Shown piece by piece: positions 1-6,336 of a DNA stretch of 64,000 nucleotides. Every line of letters begins with the position of its first letter. The stretch's first letter is position 1. The position numbers and the translations under genes were made by a program. The notes below the pieces were generated by a model, which worked only from the letters and a program-made list of their open reading frames with translations, was not told the DNA's origin and did not search any database. The DNA is from Aggregicoccus sp. 17bor-14 (GTDB taxonomy: Bacteria > Myxococcota > Myxococcia > Myxococcales > Myxococcaceae): the NCBI RefSeq assembly GCF_009659535.1, contig NZ_VJZZ01000011.1, positions 62,001 to 126,000 on the forward strand. The letters are read 5' to 3'.

Positions 1-43
1 CGTCCAAGGACTCCGTGAAGCACGCCTGAAGCGCGTGCGGCAC

Positions 44-1009
44 TCAGGGCGTGGTGCGCGGGCGCGCGGTGGTCGCGCGCTTGCGCGCCGCCGGCACCTT
101 CTTCGCGGCCGGTGCCTTCGCTGCAGGCACCTTCACGGTGTTGCGCGCCTTGACTGCGACGGGCGCCTTCTCGGCCTTCCTGGCCGGCGGCGCCTTGGCA
201 GCGGGCGCCGTGCGCACGACGTTGGCGCCCAGGACCTTGGGGTCCATCGTCACGCTCACCGGGCAGTGATCCGAGCCGTGCACGTCCGGGTGGATGGCCG
301 CCGCGCGCACGAAGGGCATCGCGCCGGGGGAGGCGAGCACGTAGTCGATCCTCCAGCCCACGTTGCGCTCGCGCGCTCCGCCGCGCTGGCTCCACCAGCT
401 GTAGTGGCCGCCGGCCGGCTGGAAGTGGCGGAAGGTGTCCACCCAGCCCGCGGCGAGCCAGCGCGAGAGCTCCTCGCGCTCCTCGGGGCGAAAGCCGCTC
501 GTCTCGCGGTTCTCGCGGGGGCGCGCGAGGTCCAGCTCCGCGTGCGCGGTGTTGAAGTCACCCATCACGAGCAGCCGCTCGCCCTTCAGGTGCGCGCGCT
601 TCAGCCGGTCGAAGAGCACGGCGTAGAAGCGCAGCTTGTAGGGGATGCGGCTGTTGTCGCGCTCCTTGCCGTTGCCGTTGGGGAAGTACGCGTTGACGAC
701 CGTGAGCTGGCCGAAGGTGGCCACCTGCAGGCGCCCCTCGCAGTCCAGGTCGTCGTGGCCGAGCAGCGTCTCCACGCAGTCGGGCCGGAGCCGGCTGAAC
801 AGCCCCACGCCGCTGTAGCCCGCGCGCGTCGCGTGCACGAAGTGGGTGTGCCAGCCCTCGGGCGAGCGCGCCTCGTCCGGCAGCTGCTCCGCTTGGGCGC
901 GCACCTCCTGCACCCCCACCACGTCTGCGCCGCTCGCGTGCAGCCAGCTGCAGAAGCCCTTCTTGTGCGCCGCGCGCAGCCCGTTCACGTTCCAGGAGAC
1001 GATCTTCAC
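44..1009 (-). CDS. xth: Exodeoxyribonuclease III with a basic C-terminal tail
   Basis: This is a metal-dependent AP endonuclease and 3'-5' exonuclease of the EEP fold, acting in base excision repair. Visible family motifs are MKIVSWNVNGLRA at the N-terminus, the QEV glutamate near residue 35, GDFNTAH, WRIDYVLAS and the terminal GSDHCPV. The catalytic domain ends near residue 258, the normal family length. About 60 further residues rich in Ala, Lys, Pro and Arg follow (PAAK, PAARK units), resembling histone-H1-like tails; this extension is unusual and probably binds DNA. The start is GTG and overlaps the TGA of the upstream oxygenase gene (GTGA), so translation is probably coupled. It is the last gene of an msrB-oxygenase-xth operon. 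Confidence 0.95.
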   Translation of the reverse strand: MKIVSWNVNGLRAAHKKGFCSWLHASGADVVGVQEVRAQAEQLPDEARSPEGWHTHFVHATRAGYSGVGLFSRLRPDCVETLLGHDDLDCEGRLQVATFGQLTVVNAYFPNGNGKERDNSRIPYKLRFYAVLFDRLKRAHLKGERLLVMGDFNTAHAELDLARPRENRETSGFRPEEREELSRWLAAGWVDTFRHFQPAGGHYSWWSQRGGARERNVGWRIDYVLASPGAMPFVRAAAIHPDVHGSDHCPVSVTMDPKVLGANVVRTAPAAKAPPARKAEKAPVAVKARNTVKVPAAKAPAAKKVPAARKRATTARPRTTP

Positions 1010-1761
1010 GGCGCCACCTTAGCGGGCACCTGCTTGTCGAGGAAGGTGCCCAGGAGCACCCAGCGCCGCGCGTCGGCCTCCTTGCGTGGGCGCGCCATCA
1101 GCGGCGTGGTGTAGTGCCAGAAGGGGAGGCGATAGACGGTGATGCCGCCCACGGTGCTCACCCGGGTCATCTCGCTGAAGTGGCCGTCCTGGGCGTACAC
1201 CAGCCACTGGTGGTCGACCGCGGGGGTGGCGAGGCTCAGGTGCATGTCCACGTAGCCGTGGGCCGCCTCGGGCTCCTCGGGGTGGTGATCGTTGTGTGGG
1301 CCGCTGTAGTCGCCCGGTCCGTAGCACAGGAGCTGGATGCCCCAGCGCCGGCGCAGGGGGCGCCCGGCGACCGCCGCCGCGAAGGCCGCGAAGCTCTCCG
1401 ACCGCAGCATGGCGATGAGCCCCACCTCGTCCGCGGCCTTCCACGAGCGCGAGCGGCGGCTCTCCAGCAGCGCCGTGCGCACGCGCACCGTCTTGGGCAG
1501 CAGCTCCGCGTAGTTCTCGGTCATCCCGGCGAGCGACTCCTCGGGAATGGGGTCCTCCATGCGCATCAGCGTGCCGGGCATGGCGCGCTCGAGGAGGTCT
1601 CGGCAGGCGGCCGCGCGGCGCGCGTCCACCACGTCGGTGAGCGCGAGGAAGGGGCGGGTGGGGTCGAGCAGCGCGCCGCAGGCGCGGCGGTCGCGGCCCT
1701 CGAGGATGCGCCGGCCCCGCGGGGTGAGCAGCTCGGCGAACTCGGTGGGAAAGGAGCGCAT
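1006..1761 (-). CDS. Putative 2OG-Fe(II) oxygenase
   Basis: The 251-residue protein carries an HxD pair in GPHNDHHPEEPEA and a distal His followed by an Arg in its last quarter (FWHYTTP then ARRW), the usual metal and 2-oxoglutarate ligand pattern of double-stranded beta-helix dioxygenases. Its substrate cannot be read from the sequence. The gene starts 18 nt after the msrB stop and its TGA overlaps the GTG of xth, so all three are likely cotranscribed; the partners suggest a role in oxidative or alkylation damage, which is an inference. It has no signal peptide, so it should act in the cytoplasm. No clear Shine-Dalgarno precedes the ATG. Family assignment is fair, function open. Confidence 0.7.
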   Translation of the reverse strand: MRSFPTEFAELLTPRGRRILEGRDRRACGALLDPTRPFLALTDVVDARRAAACRDLLERAMPGTLMRMEDPIPEESLAGMTENYAELLPKTVRVRTALLESRRSRSWKAADEVGLIAMLRSESFAAFAAAVAGRPLRRRWGIQLLCYGPGDYSGPHNDHHPEEPEAAHGYVDMHLSLATPAVDHQWLVYAQDGHFSEMTRVSTVGGITVYRLPFWHYTTPLMARPRKEADARRWVLLGTFLDKQVPAKVAP

Positions 1762-1779
1762 GGCGGGCGCGAAGATGCC

Positions 1780-2265
1780 CTACTTCGCCGCCTTCTCGAA
1801 GCGCATCGCGGCGCTGTTCATGCAGTAGCGCAGGCCCGTGGGCGCGGGGCCGTCGTCGAACACGTGGCCCAGGTGCCCGCCGCAGCGCGCGCACAGCACC
1901 TCCGTGCGGGTGCCGAAGAGGCTGTGGTCCTCGCGCGTGACGACGGAGTCCGCCCGCGCCGGGCGGAAGAAGCTGGGCCAGCCCGTGCCCGAGTCGAACT
2001 TCGCGTCCGAGGTGAAGAGCAGCTGCCCGCAGCCGGCGCAGCGGTACACCCCCTTCTCGTGGTTGTCCCACAGGGCCCCGGTGAAGGGCCGCTCGGTGTC
2101 CGCCTTGCGCAGCACGGCGTACTGACCCGCGCTCAGCTGGGCGCGCCACTCGGCGTCCGTCTTCTGCACGGGGAAGGGGTGGTCGGCCTCGTGCGCGTGG
2201 GCAGGCGGCGAGGCGCAGGCGAGGGAGGCGAGGACGAGGAGGGCGGGGAGGCGGAGTGCGCGCAT
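1780..2265 (-). CDS. msrB: Peptide-methionine (R)-S-oxide reductase, exported
   Basis: MsrB reduces methionine-R-sulfoxide in oxidised proteins. The 161-residue product has two zinc CxxC pairs (CAGC and CARC), the [10 protein letters not shown] motif and the catalytic Cys in RYCMNSAAM (about C148). The first 25 residues form a hydrophobic signal peptide ending in AHA, so the enzyme is predicted to work outside the cytoplasm, where it would repair envelope proteins. The ATG at 2265 was chosen because it gives the signal peptide; longer forms of the reading frame lack family similarity. It heads the operon with the oxygenase and xth genes. Its upstream region is divergent towards rnk. Confidence 0.93.
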   Translation of the reverse strand: MRALRLPALLVLASLACASPPAHAHEADHPFPVQKTDAEWRAQLSAGQYAVLRKADTERPFTGALWDNHEKGVYRCAGCGQLLFTSDAKFDSGTGWPSFFRPARADSVVTREDHSLFGTRTEVLCARCGGHLGHVFDDGPAPTGLRYCMNSAAMRFEKAAK

Positions 2266-2363
2266 GGTGATGGCACTACGCGCGGGGGCCTGAATGGGTT
2301 GCACTGACTGGCGAATGACGCCCCGGCTGCCGGGCCCCCGCCCTACACCCTGGCGGGCAGGCA

Positions 2364-2388
2364 GGACGGGGGTTAGACTGCCCCGTCC
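2364..2388 (+). promoter_or_regulatory. Inverted repeat enclosing a TAGACT box
   Basis: Perfect 8-bp arms GGACGGGG (2364-2371) and CCCCGTCC (2381-2388) enclose TAGACT (2374-2379). The right arm abuts an ATG at 2389. A near-identical arm pair occurs at 33317-33338, also over promoter-like sequence, so this may be a shared operator. Inference only. Confidence 0.35.
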
Positions 2389-2511
2389 ATGCGTCCCGTC
2401 GCCGCCATCCGTGCTGTGCCCGTGAAGCGCGAGCGCGCAGGCGGCCGGGTCACGCTCACCCACGGCGGAGCCACGGCTTCGCTTGGGACGGACGCCGCGC
2501 GCCCCTCGTAG
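2389..2511 (+). CDS. Possible 40-residue protein or leader peptide
   Basis: A short frame of 40 codons ([10 protein letters not shown]...ending ARPS, TAG) starts 9 nt after TAGACT, the same spacing seen before several clear genes here. It has no recognisable domain, no Shine-Dalgarno, and lies between the msrB start and rnk. About 130 nt of unannotated sequence separates it from rnk, so it could be a leader of the rnk transcript. Coding status is uncertain because the composition is plain GC-rich and I see no family match. The rest of the 2266-2645 interval holds no other convincing feature. Confidence 0.3.
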   Translation: MRPVAAIRAVPVKRERAGGRVTLTHGGATASLGTDAARPS

Positions 2512-2645
2512 CTCTCGCGCCCGGCGTCCTCCTCCAGACCCTCGATTCTCTGCGGACGCGGGCCCTGCACGCATCCGCGCCGTGCCCTCTCGCGCCGGGT
2601 GTCCCCATCGGGGGCCGCCGGCTCAATTCCCTTTGGAGTACCCCG

Positions 2646-3065
2646 ATGACTTCGCAGCGCAAGATGACCGTGACGGAGCAGGACCTGCAGCGCCTCACCC
2701 GCGTGCTCGAGCAGTGCGAGGGCGGCCGCTTCGCCCAGCCCGCCGAGCTGCTCGAGCTGGAGCTCGCCGAGGCCCGCGTCGCCGCCTCCCGCGAGGTGCC
2801 CCCGACGCTCGTCACCATGAACAGCAGCGTCGTCTTCGAGGACGAGGAGACCGGCTCGCGGCGCGAGGTGACGCTGTGCTACCCGCGCGATGCCTTCGAG
2901 GGCGGTGGGACCCGCGTGTCGGTGCTCGCGCCGGTGGGAGGCGCGCTGCTCGGCCGCCTCGTGGGCGAGCGCACGGCGCTGCGCGTCCCGGGCGGACGCA
3001 CCCGCTACGTGCGCGTGGTGGCCGTGCCCTACCAGCCGGAGGCCGCCGGTGACCTGCACCTCTAG
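2646..3065 (+). CDS. rnk: Rnk-type regulator of nucleoside diphosphate kinase (GreA/GreB family)
   Basis: The 139-residue protein has the Rnk/GreA C-terminal FKBP-like domain: VTMNSSVVFEDEE, then a TLCYPRDA strand, SVLAPVGGALLG and the G-R-T-rich end. An N-terminal segment of about 45 residues (TEQDLQRL...) would form the short coiled coil of Rnk. Family members bind the secondary channel of RNA polymerase and influence nucleotide pools. A good Shine-Dalgarno (TTTGGAG) lies 8 nt before the ATG. The stop overlaps a small downstream frame by 17 nt, and an aldo/keto reductase follows, so a short operon is possible. Confidence 0.9.
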   Translation: MTSQRKMTVTEQDLQRLTRVLEQCEGGRFAQPAELLELELAEARVAASREVPPTLVTMNSSVVFEDEETGSRREVTLCYPRDAFEGGGTRVSVLAPVGGALLGRLVGERTALRVPGGRTRYVRVVAVPYQPEAAGDLHL

Positions 3066-3276
3066 CGGCTCGCGAGAGGACCGCTGGCTGCACCTGGTGC
3101 AGGCGGCGCTGCGGCTCGAGGAGGGGGATGCCTCTGCTGCGCCGCGCGTCGCCGACGTGCAGGCGCTGCTGGACAGCCTGCTGGAGGTGTTCCCCTCGAG
3201 CGTCGACCCCGTGGAGGACTTCGAGGGGTACGCGGTGCGCAAACTCGCCCAGGCCCTGCGCAGCGCGCTGCGGTAG
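3049..3276 (+). CDS. Small hypothetical protein after rnk
   Basis: A 75-codon frame starts at a GTG inside the end of rnk and stops at TAG 9 nt before the aldo/keto reductase ATG. The part after the rnk stop reads as an acidic amphipathic helical protein (WLHLVQAALRLEEG, VQALLDSLLEVFP, YAVRKLAQALRSAL) and fills the gap between two genes, which favours real coding. The start is uncertain: the GTG at 3049 is the first available codon, and there is no clear ribosome-binding site. No known domain is recognised. Confidence 0.5.
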   Translation: MTCTSSGSREDRWLHLVQAALRLEEGDASAAPRVADVQALLDSLLEVFPSSVDPVEDFEGYAVRKLAQALRSALR

Positions 3277-3285
3277 GACGGGGGC

Positions 3286-4257
3286 ATGACACGCACGCTC
3301 GGCCGCACGGGCCTGGCCGTCTCCCGCCTCGGGCTCGGGCTCGCGGCGCTGGGCCGGCCGGGCTACATCACCCTCGGACACGCCGAGGACCTCGGGAGAG
3401 ATCGCAGCGAGGAGGCCCTCGAGGCCCACGCACACGCGGTGCTGGATGCCGCGTGGGCCGCGGGCGTGCGCTACGTGGACGCGGCACGCTCGTACGGGCG
3501 CGCCGAGGCCTTCCTCTCCTCGTGGCTCGCACGCCGGGGCATTGCGCCGGGGGCGCTCTCGGTGGGCTCCAAGTGGGGCTACACGTACACCGCGGGCTGG
3601 CGGGTGGATGCGCCGAAGCACGAGGTGAAGGAGCACTCGCTCGCCACGCTCGAGCGCCAGGTGCAGGAGAGCCGCGCGCTGCTCGGCGCGTACCTCGGGC
3701 TGTACCAGATCCACTCGGCGACTCGGGAGAGCGGGGTGCTCGAGGACGCGGGGGTGCTGGACGGGCTCGCGCGGCTGCGAGATGGCGGCCTCGCGGTGGG
3801 GCTCTCGCTCAGTGGCGCGGGCCAGGCGGACACGCTGCGGCGCGCGCTTGAGGTGCGCCGCGGGGGGCAGCCGCTCTTCGCCTGTGTGCAGGCGACGTGG
3901 AACCTGCTCGAGCCCTCCGTGGGGCCCGCGCTCGCGGACGCGCATGCCTCCGGGATGGGCGTCATCGTGAAGGAGGTCGTGGCCAACGGGCGGCTCACGC
4001 CGCGCAACGGGGAGCCCGGGCTGGCGCCGCTTCGCGAGGCGGCTGTGCAGCTTGGCGCGTCGGTGGATGCGGTCGCTGTGGCCGCTGCGCTCGCGCAGCC
4101 CTGGGCGGACGTGGTGCTCAGCGGCGCGGCGACGGTGGCGCAGCTGCAGAGCCATCTGTCGGCGCAGGCGCTGGTGTTGCCGGAACGGGGGCTGGAGGGG
4201 CTCGCGGAGCAGCCGCGCGTCTACTGGGAGCGCCGGTCGGGGCTCGCCTGGAATTGA
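3286..4257 (+). CDS. Aldo/keto reductase
   Basis: This is a 323-residue (beta/alpha)8 oxidoreductase using NAD(P)H. The catalytic tetrad is visible: Asp and Tyr in YVDAARSYG, Lys in VGSKWGY and His in YQIHSAT. The C-terminal part carries the loop-forming VIVKEVVANGRL segment and ends in VYWERRSGLAWN. N-terminal RTLGRTGLAVSRLGLG is the standard start of the family. The substrate cannot be inferred; the sequence is closest in style to the general stress or sugar-aldehyde branch. The ATG at 3286 follows the preceding stop by 9 nt, with TAGGAC just upstream and a GGGGG run serving as a weak ribosome-binding site. Confidence 0.9.
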   Translation: MTRTLGRTGLAVSRLGLGLAALGRPGYITLGHAEDLGRDRSEEALEAHAHAVLDAAWAAGVRYVDAARSYGRAEAFLSSWLARRGIAPGALSVGSKWGYTYTAGWRVDAPKHEVKEHSLATLERQVQESRALLGAYLGLYQIHSATRESGVLEDAGVLDGLARLRDGGLAVGLSLSGAGQADTLRRALEVRRGGQPLFACVQATWNLLEPSVGPALADAHASGMGVIVKEVVANGRLTPRNGEPGLAPLREAAVQLGASVDAVAVAAALAQPWADVVLSGAATVAQLQSHLSAQALVLPERGLEGLAEQPRVYWERRSGLAWN

Positions 4258-4344
4258 GCCTCTCCGGCGGCGACCCGGAGTGGTGTGCTGGCATCCCTGC
4301 CTCTCACACGCTCAGCCCGGGCTCCTGGGAGAGAGGGAATCACG

Positions 4345-4482
4345 ATGGCGTTTCGCTCCGCCAAGCGCGCGCGGCCGCTGCTCTCACGGCACGCTCCGGG
4401 GAGGCGCAGGGCGGGGCACGGGAGCACGCTGGACGAAATGTTCCGGCCGAGGGGACCCTCCCGATTGTGGGGCGGCGCGTGA
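4345..4482 (+). CDS. Possible small basic protein
   Basis: A 45-codon frame begins with ATG preceded by AGAGGG at 7 nt, a plausible Shine-Dalgarno. The product would be strongly basic (RSAKRARPLL, PGRRRAGHG) with no known domain. It ends just before the AT-rich hairpin. The evidence is limited to the ribosome-binding site and position; it may be chance. Confidence 0.2.
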   Translation: MAFRSAKRARPLLSRHAPGRRRAGHGSTLDEMFRPRGPSRLWGGA

Positions 4483-4483
4483 T

Positions 4484-4516
4484 GCAAAATCGTAAAATCC
4501 TATTTTACCTTTTTGC
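4484..4516. terminator. AT-rich hairpin between convergent genes
   Basis: GTAAAAT (4492-4498) and ATTTTAC (4502-4508) form perfect 7-bp arms around CCT, flanked by GCAAAA (4484-4489) and TTTTGC (4511-4516) as an outer stem. It is the most AT-rich spot in the area and sits between two converging genes. A bidirectional terminator is the simplest reading, although the stem is not GC-rich. Confidence 0.4.
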
Positions 4517-4704
4517 GCGAGGTAGCCCTTCGAGCTCCGGCGGGCCCGCACGGAGAGTGAAGCCGCTCGCTGTGCGCCCCCGGTGCGCCGCGCACGGCGA
4601 GGCCCGCGCGCACTCGGCGTCATCGGCACGAGCCCGTCCCCTCCCGTGTCCGCCCCTTGCCCGAGGCGTGCGGGGCTCGACCTCGCACCTCTTCGCAAAA
4701 GGTG

Positions 4705-5700
4705 TCACACGCGCGTGCGCCGTGCGGCCGTGCGCGCAGTGAGCGTTGCGGCAGCGCTACGGCGTCGCGCTCGCGGTGGCGCGCCGTAAACCTGCACGAA
4801 GACGCGGCGCAGCGCTCGCGCGGAGCCGAAGCCGACGCGCTCAGCCACCTGCTCCACGGACATGCGCGGGTCTTCCAGGAGTTGGCGCGCCTGCGCCGCG
4901 CGGATGCGCTGCTGGTAGTCCACGATGGTGGTGCCGGTCTGCTCGCGAAAGAGGCGTGTGAGGTTGCGCACGCTGGTGTGGGCGAGCCGGGCGAGCTCCT
5001 CCAGGGGCCACGGCCGCTCCGGCGCTCGGCTCAGCGCGTCCTGCACCCGGTGCACGCTGGGGTGCAGGTGGTTGCGGAAGGCGAGCCACGGGGAGATCTG
5101 CGGGTCGTTGCTCGTGCGCCGCTGCCACACCACCAGCTCGCGCGCCACGGTCTGCGCCGTCACCGCGCCCGCGTGCCGCTCGATGAGGTGCAGCGCGAGG
5201 TCGATGCCCGTCGTCACGCCTGCGCTCGTGCACACCGCGCCGTCCTCGACGAAGACGCGGTCCTCGAGCACCTCGGCGCGTGGGGCGAGCTCGCGCAGGC
5301 GGCCCGTGAGCGAGTGGTGCGTGGTGCACTGGCGCCCGTCCAGGAGCCCCGCCTCTCCGGCGAGCAGCGCCGCGGAGCACACGCAGGCGAGCCGCTGCTG
5401 CGGCGTGAGCACGCGCCGCAGCCATGCGACGACCGCGCGCGACTCGGGGTTCTCGTAGCCCGTGGCCGCGCCCATCACTCCGGTGAGGAAGACGAGGGCG
5501 CCGGGCGGGAGGGCGTCCGGCAGCGGCTCGAGGTCTCCCACGCTCAAGCCCAGGGCGTTCCTCACCGTGGGCGTGGGCGACACGCAGTGCACCCGGAAGG
5601 GCGCACCGTGGCGCACGGCGTACGCGAAGGCCTCTGCCGGACCCGAGAGGTCCAGCATCAGGAAGCGCGGGGTGAGGACGAAGTAGACGTCGAGCTGCAC
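4705..5700 (-). CDS. GlxA-type AraC family regulator with DJ-1/PfpI domain
   Basis: Residues 1-170 form a DJ-1/PfpI (class I glutamine amidotransferase-like) domain, with the nucleophile-elbow Cys in LACVCSAALLAGEAGLLDG. Residues 210-320 form two AraC helix-turn-helix motifs (SVRNLTRLFREQTG; SVEQVAERVGFGSARALRRVF). Such regulators sense small metabolites through the N-terminal domain. The C-terminus is extended by about 20 basic residues beyond the usual end. The GTG start lies 8 nt after TAGGCT. The gene follows a cysteine hydrolase by 16 nt on the same strand, so the two probably form an operon and the regulator may control it. Confidence 0.88.
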   Translation of the reverse strand: MQLDVYFVLTPRFLMLDLSGPAEAFAYAVRHGAPFRVHCVSPTPTVRNALGLSVGDLEPLPDALPPGALVFLTGVMGAATGYENPESRAVVAWLRRVLTPQQRLACVCSAALLAGEAGLLDGRQCTTHHSLTGRLRELAPRAEVLEDRVFVEDGAVCTSAGVTTGIDLALHLIERHAGAVTAQTVARELVVWQRRTSNDPQISPWLAFRNHLHPSVHRVQDALSRAPERPWPLEELARLAHTSVRNLTRLFREQTGTTIVDYQQRIRAAQARQLLEDPRMSVEQVAERVGFGSARALRRVFVQVYGAPPRARRRSAAATLTARTAARRTRV

Positions 5701-5708
5701 GGGCGCCC

Positions 5709-5714
5709 AGCCTA
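5709..5714 (-). promoter_or_regulatory. TAGGCT box before the GlxA-type gene
   Basis: TAGGCT on the minus strand ends 8 nt before the GTG at 5700, inside the 16-nt gap after the hydrolase stop. It fits the recurrent TANNNT pattern (see findings) and could allow separate transcription of the regulator. Confidence 0.4.
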
Positions 5715-5716
5715 GC

Positions 5717-6259
5717 TCAGAGCCCCGCGAGGCACTGCGTCACGGTCTTGATGGAGGCGAAGCGGCCCTCGAGCACCAGCTCGGTGCGCTCCTTGAGCTC
5801 CTCGGGGGAGTAGGTGCGCCCGTTCGGGTGCGTCATCGGGAAGGTGAGGGTGGCCTCGGTGACGTAGTCCACCGCGTAGCCCAGGTCCGAGGCGACGCGC
5901 GTCGTCGTCTCGCAGCACTGCTCGGTGCGGATGCCGGTGACGATCACCTTCTTGATGCCGCGCGTGCGCAGCCAGTAGTCGAGCCCCGTGTCCGTGAAGG
6001 CGTTGTGCACGTGCTTGTGGAAGAGCACGTCGTGGTGCTCGGGGAGCCAGGCCATGGGCTTCACCAGGCCGGAGGCGAGCGAGAAGGCGCCCTCGTCCTC
6101 CACGTGGAGGATGCGGACGATGGGGACCTTTCGGGCCTTGCAGCCCTCGATAAGCGCGAGGAGCCGGTCGCGAAAGGCCGGGAGGTCCTTCTCGCTCCAG
6201 TAGGGGCGGACTTCGAAGGAGCGCTGGACGTCGACGAGGAGCAGAGCGGTGTCGGTCAT
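5717..6259 (-). CDS. Isochorismatase-family cysteine hydrolase
   Basis: The 180-residue protein has the fold and catalytic triad of cysteine hydrolases: Asp10 in LLLVDVQ, Lys82 in LFHKHVHNAF and Cys115 in TEQCCETT. This family hydrolyses isochorismate, nicotinamide, N-carbamoyl compounds and similar substrates; specificity is not visible. The ATG at 6259 is chosen because it places the VDVQ strand at residue 8, as usual; the longer open frame upstream is antisense to the aminopeptidase gene and not coding. It is followed after 16 nt by the GlxA-type regulator, forming a likely two-gene operon in which the regulator senses a related metabolite (inference). Confidence 0.88.
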   Translation of the reverse strand: MTDTALLLVDVQRSFEVRPYWSEKDLPAFRDRLLALIEGCKARKVPIVRILHVEDEGAFSLASGLVKPMAWLPEHHDVLFHKHVHNAFTDTGLDYWLRTRGIKKVIVTGIRTEQCCETTTRVASDLGYAVDYVTEATLTFPMTHPNGRTYSPEELKERTELVLEGRFASIKTVTQCLAGL

Positions 6260-6336
6260 GGGCAATGAGTACCCCTGCCCACCCGCGGCGTCGAGGTGCG
6301 CCGCGGACAGGAAGGGGACCATTCGGGCCAAGGGTG

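Larger units (their letters stand above)
4258..4704 (+). other. 447-bp convergent intergenic region
   Basis: This stretch lies between the ends of the aldo/keto reductase and the GlxA-type regulator. It holds one AT-rich hairpin (4484-4516) and a possible 45-codon frame (4345-4482). The rest, including 4520-4700, shows nothing I can support. Confidence 0.6.

Noticed and set aside
1-29. Possible end of a plus-strand gene (frame reading SKDSVKHA then TGA)
   Set aside because: Only nine codons lie in the window, so nothing supports coding.
35-1114. Long plus-strand open frame across xth
   Set aside because: It is antisense to a clear xth gene; GC-rich DNA gives long shadow frames and the product is low-complexity Arg/Ala/His.
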